From a bacterium (GTDB lineage: Bacteria; SAR324; XYD2-FULL-50-16): a stretch of DNA of 15,136 nt. The notes beneath the pieces are model-generated. The model worked only from the letters and a program-made list of their open reading frames with translations, was not told the DNA's origin and ran no database searches. Made by a program: the position numbers and the translations under genes. The DNA is taken from NCBI GenBank assembly GCA_024275165.1, contig JAJRZQ010000033.1, positions 1 to 15,136 on the forward strand, given 5' to 3'. Shown one piece after another: positions 1 through 7,203 of this stretch; positions within the stretch are counted from its first letter, which is position 1, and each line of letters opens with the position of its first letter.

Positions 1-1215
1 ACGACTCCTGCCCCCATGGCTCATGCCCGCGCCGTGCCCATTTATCAAACCAGCTCTTTTTTGTTCGACAGCCCAGAGCAGGGGGCTGATACCTATATCG
101 GCATGACGAACCCCACTATCGAGGCGTTTGAAAAGCGCATGGCGGAAATGGAAGGCGGGGCCGGGGCTTTGGCTACCGCGAGCGGGCAATCTGCCGAGTT
201 TATGGCGATTGCCAATCTTGCCGGAAGTGGGGATGAAATCGTTTCTACCTCCAGTTTGCAGGGGGGAACCGGTACCCTGCTGAGTCAAACCTTGCCCAGG
301 TTTGGCATTCGGGTTCATTTTGCCGACGGGGCGGACCCCGATTCCATCGCGGGCTTGATCCGCGAAAAAACCAAGGCCGTTTATGTTGAAACCATTGGCA
401 ACCCCGGGGGGCATATCGCCGATATTCCCGCGATTGCCGAAATAGCGCACCAACATGGTATCCCTCTGCTGGTCAATTCCACCTTTACAACGCCCATTCT
501 TTGCCGCCCTATTGAGCTGGGCGCGGATATTGTGATTCATTCGGCCACGGAATTTATTGGTGGACACGGTACGAGCATTGGCGGGGTGATTATTGACTCA
601 GGGAAGTTTGACTGGGGGCAAAATGACCGGTTCCCCGGTTTGATGGATCCGGACTCCGCCTATCATGAAATCGTTTATACCGAGGTGGTGGGCAATTTAG
701 CCTATATCACCAAGGCGAGGACGATTTTACTGCGCGATCTTGGCCCAGCGCTCAGCCCCTTGAATTCTTTTTTGTTTCTGCAGGGCTTAGAGACCCTGCA
801 TTTAAGGATAGAGCGCCATAACTCCAATGCCTTAGCCCTGGCCCGCTATCTGGAAAAGCATCCCAAGGTGCAATGGGTTCAGTTTGCCGGTCTAGCCAAA
901 CATAAGGATCACGAACGGGCCAAAAAACTTTTTGGGGGGAGGTACTTTGGCAGTATTTTTACCTTTGGGCTCAAGGGAGGCTCAGAGGCGGGGGCGGCTC
1001 TCGTGCGCCAGGTCAAGCTTGCCGGTCATTTGCCCAATGTGGCGGATGTCAAGACCTTGGTCAGTCACCCCGCAAGCACGACCCATCAACATTTAAGCGA
1101 ATCGGAACAGTACGCGGCCGGGGTTTTGCCTGAAATGGTGCGGGTCTCGGTGGGGATTGAGCATCCCGACGACATCATCGCCGACCTCGCTCAGGCGCTC
1201 GCTGCTTTGGGGTGA
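1..1215 (+). CDS. Cys/Met-metabolism PLP-fold protein (O-acetylhomoserine sulfhydrylase-like), probable pseudoenzyme, 5' partial
   Basis: The fold is that of O-acetylhomoserine sulfhydrylase/cystathionine gamma-synthase enzymes, which make methionine or homocysteine with PLP. Landmarks numbered from the ATG at 16 are ARAVPIYQTS (4-13), ETIGNP (125-130), GGHGTSIGGVI (182-192) and the C-terminal HPASTTH and VRVSVGIEH. The reading frame is open to the window edge and homologues have about 20 more residues before ARAVPIYQT, so the real start is probably upstream; the ATG at 16 has no ribosome site. The cofactor site is badly altered. The Schiff-base Lys of the SATK motif is Glu179, the pyridine-nitrogen Asp is Asn154, the ring-stacking Tyr is Gln82 and the phosphate-binding Arg of the Y-x-R motif is Gly29. 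Tyr27 and the C-terminal Arg of VRVSVG remain. The frame is otherwise intact over about 400 residues, which suggests a maintained PLP-free paralogue rather than decay. Fold assignment is secure; function is unknown. Confidence 0.9.
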   Translation, partial: TTPAPMAHARAVPIYQTSSFLFDSPEQGADTYIGMTNPTIEAFEKRMAEMEGGAGALATASGQSAEFMAIANLAGSGDEIVSTSSLQGGTGTLLSQTLPRFGIRVHFADGADPDSIAGLIREKTKAVYVETIGNPGGHIADIPAIAEIAHQHGIPLLVNSTFTTPILCRPIELGADIVIHSATEFIGGHGTSIGGVIIDSGKFDWGQNDRFPGLMDPDSAYHEIVYTEVVGNLAYITKARTILLRDLGPALSPLNSFLFLQGLETLHLRIERHNSNALALARYLEKHPKVQWVQFAGLAKHKDHERAKKLFGGRYFGSIFTFGLKGGSEAGAALVRQVKLAGHLPNVADVKTLVSHPASTTHQHLSESEQYAAGVLPEMVRVSVGIEHPDDIIADLAQALAALG

Positions 1216-1233
1216 GGGGTTGGCGTAAAAGGC

Positions 1234-1262
1234 TTGCCTTTATGTATATATAGTTCTATATT
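1234..1262 (+). promoter_or_regulatory. Candidate sigma70-type promoter for rpmB
   Basis: TTGCCT at 1234-1239 is followed by a 17-base spacer and TATATT at 1257-1262, a good -35/-10 pair inside a strikingly AT-rich stretch (about 1240-1285). Transcription from it would give an rpmB leader of roughly 108 bases. The leader holds two weak inverted repeats: GGTT/AACC at 1277-1289 and TTGGC/GCCAA at 1291-1312. No further gene is seen in 1216-1377. Confidence 0.5.
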
Positions 1263-1377
1263 ATATATTATAAATTGGTTTTTTTAACCCTTGGCCGGAA
1301 AGGCATTGCCAAAACCGCTTGGATTAGCTAAGTTTATCGTTTCTGTACTCCCTTGAACGATCAAGAAGGACTCGATC

Positions 1378-1572
1378 ATGTCTATGAAATGCGATATCTG
1401 CGGCAAAGCCCCTCAGACCGGCAACAATGTAAGCCACGCCCACAACAAAACCCGTAGGCGCTGGCTACCCAATCTGCAATCGGTGCGGGTTAAAAAAGCC
1501 AACGGCAACAAAACAAAGCTTACCCTGTGCGCCAACTGCATCAAATCCGGTGCCACGATAGCCTCAGTTTAA
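1378..1572 (+). CDS. rpmB: 50S ribosomal protein L28
   Basis: This is a structural protein of the large ribosomal subunit. The 64-residue protein has the L28 signature: a CDICGK start, the basic [16 protein letters not shown] core and an [11 protein letters not shown] end. It is the zinc-binding form with two CxxC pairs (Cys5/Cys8 and Cys51/Cys54), and is short compared with the roughly 78 residues of E. coli L28. The ATG has a strong ribosome site, AAGAAGGA at 1363-1370, seven bases upstream. Unlike in many bacteria, rpmG (L33) does not follow; the next gene, a rhodanese-NifU fusion, starts 24 bases downstream. The identification is secure. Confidence 0.96.
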   Translation: MSMKCDICGKAPQTGNNVSHAHNKTRRRWLPNLQSVRVKKANGNKTKLTLCANCIKSGATIASV

Positions 1573-1596
1573 CCTCAATTCCAAACAAGGGGGAAT

Positions 1597-2199
1597 GTGA
1601 AATTCGTCAACAACAACGACTTTCCTGCAGAGCAGTATCAACTTGACGCGTCTGAGGCGATTGCCCAACGGCGTCAGCCTCAACCCCCGATCTTTGTCGA
1701 TGTCCGTACCACCGAAGAATACAAAGAACAACACCTTGCAGGGGCAAACCTGATCCCTGCGGAATTTTTGGAAGATCATCTGTTCCAACTTCCTCCCTTT
1801 GCTCATATTATCCTTTATGGGGAGGCGGCGGATGAAAAAACCATCCAAGCGGTCAAACTATTGCGCGATAATGGCTTTAACGAGGTGAGTTATGTCCCCG
1901 GGGGGTTGCCTGCCCTGGTGGCCGCCTTGAAAGCGGATGATCAAGAAATCTTTTTGGCGGACTTGCCAAAAGAGCAATGGAATCAAAAGATTGAAGAGGT
2001 TTTGACCCAAAAGGTGCGGCCTGCCTTGGCCAGTGATGGAGGCGGCTTGGAAGTTTTAAAGATTATGGAGGACAAGCTCTATGTGCAATACCAAGGCGCT
2101 TGCTCGGGTTGCTCTTCCAGCACGGCAGGGACTCTGCGCTTTATTCAAGGGACTTTAAGAGTGGCGCTCAATCACGACATCGAGGTGATTACCGCCTAA
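1597..2199 (+). CDS. Rhodanese-like domain fused to NifU C-terminal Fe-S scaffold domain
   Basis: Residues about 15-112 form a rhodanese-like domain, with FVDVRTTEEY (33-42), the H-xx-GA-xx-IP motif and a C-terminal PGGLPAL. Residues about 126-200 form a NifU C-terminal (Nfu) domain: a KVRPALASDGGGLEV start, then the Cys169-x-x-Cys172 pair of GACSGCSSSTAGTL, which in Nfu proteins binds a labile Fe-S cluster for transfer to target enzymes. The rhodanese active site normally begins with a persulfide-forming Cys after the Ile-Leu-Tyr strand; here that position is Gly75. The domain is therefore predicted not to transfer sulfur and may bind or dock instead. Translation starts at GTG 1597, preceded by AAGGGGG at 1587-1593, a short spacing. 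The gene is probably co-transcribed with rpmB and gmk. Domain calls are secure; the role in Fe-S carrier work is inferred. Confidence 0.9.
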   Translation: MKFVNNNDFPAEQYQLDASEAIAQRRQPQPPIFVDVRTTEEYKEQHLAGANLIPAEFLEDHLFQLPPFAHIILYGEAADEKTIQAVKLLRDNGFNEVSYVPGGLPALVAALKADDQEIFLADLPKEQWNQKIEEVLTQKVRPALASDGGGLEVLKIMEDKLYVQYQGACSGCSSSTAGTLRFIQGTLRVALNHDIEVITA

Positions 2200-2217
2200 A
2201 AGTTGGAGCTGTCCCCC

Positions 2218-2898
2218 ATGCGTTTTACCCGTCCTCAGCTTTGCGTCCTCTCCGCGCCCAGTGGGACCGGCAAAAGCACCCTGCTTGCTGAATTGCTGAA
2301 GCTTTTTCAAGGGGGCCTGACCCTTTCTGTTTCCTACACCACCCGCGCCCCACGCCCCGGCGAAATCGAGGGGCAAGATTACTTTTTCATTGATAAAAAA
2401 GAGTTCACCCGTCGGATTCATGGGGGGGATTTTTTAGAATGGGCCGAGGTTCACGGCAACTTCTACGGAACCGGCAAAAACCAAATCCAGGCATCCTTAG
2501 CCCAGGGGCAAGTGGTTTTATTGGATATTGATGTGCAAGGGGCCCTGCAGTTGATGGATCAAGCCGCCCTGGAGGCTCAATTTATTTTTCTCAGCCCCCC
2601 CAGCCTAGCCGAGTTGAAACGGCGCCTGAAAAAAAGAGCAACGGAAACCAAAGCTCAGATTCGCGTTCGCTTAGAAAACGCGAAAGAAGAGATGAAATAT
2701 CGGCACTTCTACCACTATCAGCTTAAAAACGAACATTTTACCCTGGCCTTGTTGGAGTTTGCCACTCTTTTGTTAAAGCTGGCCGGCCCCAGCCCTTGGC
2801 CCAAAGCGTTGCTCGCCTTAAGCTTGGATCAGGCCAACCCCCGCAACGCCTCTTTAAAGTTAGACCAATTGGCTTTAGTCTTACCCCAACTCTTTTGA
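2218..2898 (+). CDS. gmk: Guanylate kinase
   Basis: Guanylate kinase phosphorylates GMP to GDP with ATP in the cytoplasm. Visible motifs are the P-loop APSGTGKST (13-21), SYTTRAPRPGE for GMP binding (39-49), FLEWAEVHGNFYGT (72-85), LLDIDVQGA (101-109) and the arginine-rich lid around 135-151. The lid is somewhat divergent (RATET replaces the usual RGxDS), and the usual YDYxxVND becomes YHYQLKNE, but the Arg residues and the Asn are kept. The protein is 226 residues against 207 in E. coli, with a leucine-rich tail of unknown purpose. I chose ATG 2218 over the in-frame TTG at 2203 because GGAG at 2205-2208 sits nine bases before it. The gene follows the nifU-type gene closely and precedes the ppGpp synthetase homologue, an often-seen gmk/RSH neighbourhood. 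Confidence 0.94.
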   Translation: MRFTRPQLCVLSAPSGTGKSTLLAELLKLFQGGLTLSVSYTTRAPRPGEIEGQDYFFIDKKEFTRRIHGGDFLEWAEVHGNFYGTGKNQIQASLAQGQVVLLDIDVQGALQLMDQAALEAQFIFLSPPSLAELKRRLKKRATETKAQIRVRLENAKEEMKYRHFYHYQLKNEHFTLALLEFATLLLKLAGPSPWPKALLALSLDQANPRNASLKLDQLALVLPQLF

Positions 2899-2937
2899 TC
2901 CTAGGCTTTTTCATCAAAAGGGGTTAACCTTTTTGAT
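2893..2937 (+). promoter_or_regulatory. Two mutually exclusive hairpins spanning the gmk stop and the relA ribosome site
   Basis: The segment ATCAAAA at 2913-2919 can pair perfectly with TTTTGAT at 2893-2899, which contains the gmk TGA. Extended to ATCAAAAGG (2913-2921), it can instead pair with CCTTTTTGAT at 2928-2937 with one bulged T. The second hairpin would bury both the ribosome site AAAAGGGG (2916-2923) and the TTG start at 2933 of the next gene. This geometry could couple relA translation to ribosomes finishing gmk. The pairing is seen directly; any regulatory role is inference. Confidence 0.35.
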
Positions 2938-5095
2938 AACTCTACTGCCTATGATCCGCATCGAAAACATCATCAACCTCTTCGAGGAATACACCGAAGG
3001 CGAATACAGTTGCAGCCCCTTGCAAAAAGCTTGGGTGTTGGCGGTGAAACATTTTTCTCAGCCTTTTTTAGTGGGGCTAAATCGGCTGGATATGGCCTTG
3101 GAGCGGGCGCAAATCCTGGTGGACCTCCATGCCGACCTCCCCAGTTTAGTGGCGGCCTTGTTGTTGGATGTTCCCCGTTTGGAAAAATCCACCTGGGTAG
3201 AGTTGGAGCAACAATTAGGGCAGGAAACAACCGAGATTTTAAAACAGGTCACTCTCTTGATGGGTTTGGCCAACGAACCTGGAGCCTTACGGCAAAAAGG
3301 GGTTGGGGTGCGCGAGGTGATCTCCGCCGCGATTACCGACCTGCGCCCCCTGCTGGTCAGTTTGGCGGCCCGGCAAATTCAGCTTTCTCATTGGTCGAGT
3401 TTTGCCAAGGGGCGGGTGAAACCTCTTGCCAAAGACGCTCTGGAAATCTACGCCCCCTTAGCGGAGCGTTTGGGCCTCAATCAGTTGAAAGCGAACTTGG
3501 AAAACCTCGCCTTTACCTACCTCCACCCCAAAGAAGCGAAAGAGATTCAGGGGTTTTTACAAAAAAACGAACGACATTTTCAAGACTTGCTGCAAACCTT
3601 TCGGGGGCAGGTAAGCCGACTCTTGCAAGAACACGCTATTGAAGCGCAGGTCAAATGCAGGATCAAGCACGCCTATAGTCTCTATCAAAAGTCAAGGCGC
3701 ACGAAAATGGGTTATGAGCATATTCACGATCTTTTAGGCGTGCGGGTGATCGTGCAGAGCGTGGACGCGGCTTATCAGGTTTTAGGCCTGATCAACAACG
3801 CCTTTCATCCGCTGCAAGACCGCTATAAAAACTACATCTCCTTTCCCAAACCCAACGGGTATCAGTCGATTCACGCCTTTGTTTTTGATCGCTACGGGCA
3901 GGGTTTCGATGTGCAAATTCGTACCGCGGAAATGCACCAAATCGCGGAGTACGGGGTCGCCAGCCATTGGTCTTATAAAGTGGGTGGAGGCGGCTTGAGG
4001 GAATCGAGCCTGCAATGGTTAAAGGAATTGGCCGCGCGGCTAAACCTCACCGATGATCCAGAAGAAGCTTTGGAAATCTTCAACCGAGAGCTCTATTCGG
4101 ATCAAATCTATGTTTTTACCCCCAAGGGAAAGATCATCACCCTTCCCCTGGGGGCCACGGTTTTAGACTTTGCTTACGCTATCCACTCCGAGGTGGGAAA
4201 TCATTGCACCGGCGCTTTGATCAATGGGGTTAACCAGGCTATCAGCAATGTCTTAAAGCAGGGGGATAAGATCGAGGTCTTGACCCGAAACGACCAATGG
4301 CCCAAGCCCGATTGGTTGCTCTTGGCCAAAACGGCCAAGGCTCTAACTCACATCAAAACGGGGTTGCGCAAAAAAGAGGGGCAGGAAGCGCGAAAATTAG
4401 GAGAGGAGATTTTAATTGGTTTGCTGGCCCATTTAGGTCAATCTTCCAAGGAATTGCACAAAAACGAGGAATTTCAAGATTTTCTAAAACGCTCGAAATT
4501 AAAAAGCCTGGAGGAATATCAAATCAAATTGGGTTTTGGGCAGGCGAATCCGCAGGCCCTGCAGCGTTTTTTGCAAAGCGGTAATTTAGGGGGGAAGAGG
4601 CGCTTAGGACTGCATTACTTTAAAAAACCAACAGGGGTCAAGGTACTGGGAGTAGAAGACACCTTAGTGCGCTACGCCAATTGCTGCAACCCCGTTAAGG
4701 GCGACCCGATTGTGGGGGTTCGCTTAAAGCACAAGGGGGTTTCGATTCACTTAGCCGACTGCAAGAATGCGCACACCGCCAAGATTACCCCGGATAAACA
4801 AGTCGAAGTGGAATGGGTCAAGACCAAGTTAGAGAGCCTGCCCGCCTGGATTCACCTAGAGTACCCAGAAAGCATCAAGACCCAGCGGATGTTGTTGAAA
4901 TTGATTCAAACCAAAAAAATCCCGCTTTTAGAGAGCAATTTGCGCGTGGTTTCGGGGAAAACGCAACAAGATTTGTTGATTCGGGTCAGCAGTCGCGCCC
5001 AACTGGCCACCTTGTTGAAAAAAATCAATGGCACCGCGGGCCTCAAGGCGGAACGAAAACTTCTGTTGGAAGATCACCCCACAGTGGAAAACTAA
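2933..5095 (+). CDS. relA: RelA/SpoT-family (p)ppGpp synthetase with inactivated HD hydrolase domain
   Basis: RSH proteins make and/or degrade the alarmone (p)ppGpp. Domain order in the 720-residue protein: a degenerate HD domain (about 40-180), synthetase (about 235-350), TGS (390-452), a zinc-finger/conserved-Cys segment (Cys584-Cys585 and Cys610) and an ACT-like end (about 638-712). In the HD domain the HD pair has become Leu78-Asp79 and the HP motif is absent, so hydrolysis is not expected. The synthetase keeps Arg243, Lys245, His246, the metal-binding Asp266, PKPNGYQSIH (305-314) and QIRT; the catalytic Glu two places before QIRT is conservatively Asp326. The specificity motif reads RYKN (297-300), closer to the RxKD of bifunctional Rel than to the ExDD of RelA. 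TTG 2933 was chosen because AAAAGGGG lies nine bases upstream; an internal ATG at 2951 has no ribosome site. A separate hydrolase would have to exist elsewhere. Confidence 0.92.
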   Translation: MITLLPMIRIENIINLFEEYTEGEYSCSPLQKAWVLAVKHFSQPFLVGLNRLDMALERAQILVDLHADLPSLVAALLLDVPRLEKSTWVELEQQLGQETTEILKQVTLLMGLANEPGALRQKGVGVREVISAAITDLRPLLVSLAARQIQLSHWSSFAKGRVKPLAKDALEIYAPLAERLGLNQLKANLENLAFTYLHPKEAKEIQGFLQKNERHFQDLLQTFRGQVSRLLQEHAIEAQVKCRIKHAYSLYQKSRRTKMGYEHIHDLLGVRVIVQSVDAAYQVLGLINNAFHPLQDRYKNYISFPKPNGYQSIHAFVFDRYGQGFDVQIRTAEMHQIAEYGVASHWSYKVGGGGLRESSLQWLKELAARLNLTDDPEEALEIFNRELYSDQIYVFTPKGKIITLPLGATVLDFAYAIHSEVGNHCTGALINGVNQAISNVLKQGDKIEVLTRNDQWPKPDWLLLAKTAKALTHIKTGLRKKEGQEARKLGEEILIGLLAHLGQSSKELHKNEEFQDFLKRSKLKSLEEYQIKLGFGQANPQALQRFLQSGNLGGKRRLGLHYFKKPTGVKVLGVEDTLVRYANCCNPVKGDPIVGVRLKHKGVSIHLADCKNAHTAKITPDKQVEVEWVKTKLESLPAWIHLEYPESIKTQRMLLKLIQTKKIPLLESNLRVVSGKTQQDLLIRVSSRAQLATLLKKINGTAGLKAERKLLLEDHPTVEN

Positions 5096-5104
5096 AAAAA
5101 CGCT

Positions 5105-5124
5105 ATCCAGCCCTGGATTTTTTT
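5105..5124 (+). terminator. Intrinsic terminator after relA, probably bidirectional
   Basis: ATCCAG (5105-5110) and CTGGAT (5113-5118) form a short hairpin followed by a T7 run at 5118-5124. An A7 run at 5094-5100 gives the opposite strand a T tract as well, so the element could also end the convergent minus-strand FliL-like gene that stops at 5130. Confidence 0.75.
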
Positions 5125-5129
5125 GGTTT

Positions 5130-5534
5130 TTATAGGTTGACCCCAAACTCTTCTTTAATCGTGACTTGGAGTTCTTCATCGTTTTCCATCCCCATGTAAC
5201 GAATCTCGGTGAGCACCTTGCGCCGAATGACATTTAAGTCATCGCTGTCGGTGCTGTTGGCGATCATGCTGCGCAGGTCCATCCGCCGGAGGTTGCCCAT
5301 GACTGCTTTGCGGATTCGCTCGCGCAATTTATCCAGGTCTTTTTGTTCGAGGTCTTTAAAGTAGTATTCAATTTCCACCTGATTTTTCCCCAAAAGGCTC
5401 ATGGTCATCCAGGTGGTGATGCGATTCTCCTCTTTTTTCGGGGTCGGGGGGGTTACATTCGAAGCCCCTAACCCTGTATTGCTTGCGAGCAGGCAAAACA
5501 AGAGGGCGAAAAAAAGGGTTCTTGACTTTCTCAT
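5130..5534 (-). CDS. Small exported protein, FliL-like, function unknown
   Basis: The 134-residue protein begins with a signal peptide: MRKSR, a hydrophobic core FFALLFCLLASN, and likely cleavage after GLGA. A short proline/lysine linker (about 28-37) follows, then a mixed alpha/beta domain. The pattern of a VEIEYYF strand, a long charged helix (LDKLRERIRKAVMGNLRRM), then an RRKVLTEI helix and a terminal LQVTIKEEFGVNL strand recalls the C-terminal domain of FliL, the flagellar basal-body-associated protein. The resemblance is by pattern only. FliL usually has a longer transmembrane anchor, and no flagellar gene is nearby. The ATG has a GGAAG ribosome site just upstream on the minus strand. 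It lies downstream of pepN and converges on relA. It could equally be an unrelated periplasmic protein. Confidence 0.6.
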   Translation of the reverse strand: MRKSRTLFFALLFCLLASNTGLGASNVTPPTPKKEENRITTWMTMSLLGKNQVEIEYYFKDLEQKDLDKLRERIRKAVMGNLRRMDLRSMIANSTDSDDLNVIRRKVLTEIRYMGMENDEELQVTIKEEFGVNL

Positions 5535-5730
5535 GCTTCCTTTTTCGGTTCCAGGTTCACCCTTACTTTATCGGCGTGAATCCAATGAACTTGAGTCCAG
5601 CCCTGCATAAAAAACCTGAAAAAAAGATAGAGGTTTTTACAAAAATCCATGCAACGGGCAGAAGGGGAACTCCCTTCTTGTTTTCTTATCGGCAAGAGCG
5701 CTCGTTCCTTGAGTCTTTTTTTTTGTTTTT
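5535..5730. other. Intergenic spacer with stacked inverted repeats
   Basis: This 196-bp gap between the FliL-like gene and the 3' end of pepN holds no credible gene. It contains AAAAACCT/AGGTTTTT at 5610-5638 with a 13-base loop, which read on the minus strand could end the gatB-pepN transcript. It also has a perfect 7-bp hairpin AGAAGGG/CCCTTCT at 5660-5678, followed on the plus strand by a T-rich tail, and an 8-bp palindrome GAGCGCTC near 5697. A long T-rich tract (about 5715-5738) borders pepN. No clear promoter for a small RNA is visible. Confidence 0.45.
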
Positions 5731-7185
5731 TTATTTTTCTTGGCCCAATCCCTTAGCAACGATTTCATAGAGATTTTTTGAGATTCCAGGCAGCGCGAAG
5801 AGGGTTTTTAATTCTTTTTGCATCAATTCTTGGCGAGGCCCCTCGAATTTACGAAAATGGATCAAGGGTTGAACCAAGCGGGCCGCCATTTGCGGGTTTT
5901 TTGGGTCGATGCTTTCAATCTGCGTTCGCAGCAAGGCATAGCCCTGTCCTTCGGCTTGATGAAACCCCTTGAAGTTGCGGTTGCTAAACACCCCTAAGAG
6001 CGACCTCAGTTTATTGGGGTTCTGGGGGTCGTAAGCAACATGTTTCATCAAGTTTTGGATTTTGTCGGCGTCCATTCCTCGGCTGCCTGCCTGCAGGCTG
6101 AACCAGTGATTCATGACCAGAGGCTCTTTTTCCCATTGGCGTTCAAATTCCTTCAAGGCTTGATCGCGCTCTGGGCCGGGGTGGTCGATCAAGGCGGATA
6201 AAGCCCCCAGCTGATCGGTCATGTTGCTTGCCTGAAGAAACTGCTCCAGGGCCAGCGCAAGCTCGCCCGCTTCTGCCAGGTAGGCCAAGGCTAAATTTTT
6301 CAAGGCTCTTTTGCCGACCTGGGTCGCCTCAAATTGATAGGCCGCGGGGTCTTGCATGCGCGCGTAGCTTTGGGCAAACCAGGGTTTGAGCTGGATGGCC
6401 AGTTCGTGTTTGAAGAATTCCCGCACTTGGCAAATGCCTTCGACTAGAATCGGTTGGACCTCTTCTGCGAGCATGCCCGGGCTGGGGACTTGCAAGGCCA
6501 AGGCAACCCAGGCCGGATCAGCTTGATCCTCTTCTAAAATCTGTCGCCAAGCTTGCGGCAGCCTTGGGTCGAGGGTCAGCTCTCCTGAGCCGTAAAGCTG
6601 TTCCAACAGTTTGCCGGTGATCAGCTTTTGCCCCGCTTCCCAGCGGTTAAAGGGGTCTTGATCTCGGGCAAACAAAAAGGCCAGTTCTTCGTCCGTCGTC
6701 TTTTTCCGTAGTTTAACGGGAGCCGAAAAGCCCCGCAGCAGGCTTAAAATGGGTTTTTCACTTATATTTTGAAAGACAAATTCTTGGGTTTCTTCCTCCA
6801 GCAGCAGCAGGCGCTCACAGGGGGCGCCTTTTTCCTTTCGCAGGGTAAGGGGCAGGGCGTGGCCCTGGGAGTTGTACAGAGCGGTCAGCAAGGGAATCAA
6901 CAAGGCCTTGGGGCCTTGTTTTAAGAGCAAACGAAATTCTTTTTTTTCTGGGCTCCATTGCTCTTGGACTTCAACAACGGGGGTCCCCGCTTGCTGATAC
7001 CAGCCCATGAAGGGAGCGGCCTCCCAGTTGTTGGCCGCTTCCATGGCGGCGATAAAGTCCTCCACCCGTACCGCTTGCCCGTCATGGCGGGCAAAATAGA
7101 GGTCCATTCCCCTGCGAAACCCAGCTTGCCCCAAAAGCAGGCGCAGCATGCGAATCAGCTCCCCTCCCTTGTTGTATACCGTCAT
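5731..7185 (-). CDS. pepN: PepN C-terminal fragment
   Basis: This 484-codon open frame carries the end of the catalytic domain, including the TVYNKG segment with the catalytic Tyr, then the beta-sandwich and the helical C-terminal domain (SNMTDQLGALSAL, NPNKLRSLLGVFSNRN, MAARLVQPLIHF), all matching PepN to its natural end. The first Met (at 7185) is an internal residue of the intact enzyme, and no ribosome site precedes it, so independent translation is doubtful. Its intactness argues that the TAG upstream is recent, artefactual or read through. Confidence 0.75.
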   Translation of the reverse strand: MTVYNKGGELIRMLRLLLGQAGFRRGMDLYFARHDGQAVRVEDFIAAMEAANNWEAAPFMGWYQQAGTPVVEVQEQWSPEKKEFRLLLKQGPKALLIPLLTALYNSQGHALPLTLRKEKGAPCERLLLLEEETQEFVFQNISEKPILSLLRGFSAPVKLRKKTTDEELAFLFARDQDPFNRWEAGQKLITGKLLEQLYGSGELTLDPRLPQAWRQILEEDQADPAWVALALQVPSPGMLAEEVQPILVEGICQVREFFKHELAIQLKPWFAQSYARMQDPAAYQFEATQVGKRALKNLALAYLAEAGELALALEQFLQASNMTDQLGALSALIDHPGPERDQALKEFERQWEKEPLVMNHWFSLQAGSRGMDADKIQNLMKHVAYDPQNPNKLRSLLGVFSNRNFKGFHQAEGQGYALLRTQIESIDPKNPQMAARLVQPLIHFRKFEGPRQELMQKELKTLFALPGISKNLYEIVAKGLGQEK

Positions 7186-7203
7186 GGTGTAGAAGTTGTT
7201 GAT

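Noticed and set aside
1228-1241. AAAGGC/GCCTTT inverted repeat after the first gene as a terminator
   Set aside because: The stem is only five pairs with a usable loop, there is no T run, and it overlaps a better-supported promoter -35 element.
2218-2898. Guanylate kinase considered as another pseudoenzyme because of RATET and YHYQLKNE
   Set aside because: Alignment by eye with E. coli Gmk keeps the P-loop, the GMP-binding Tyr/Arg residues, the lid arginines and the Asn, so activity is likely.
3010-3642. 210-codon plus-strand open frame inside relA
   Set aside because: It is in another frame of a clearly conserved RSH gene, is rich in Gly/Pro/Ala with no family resemblance, and has no ribosome site.
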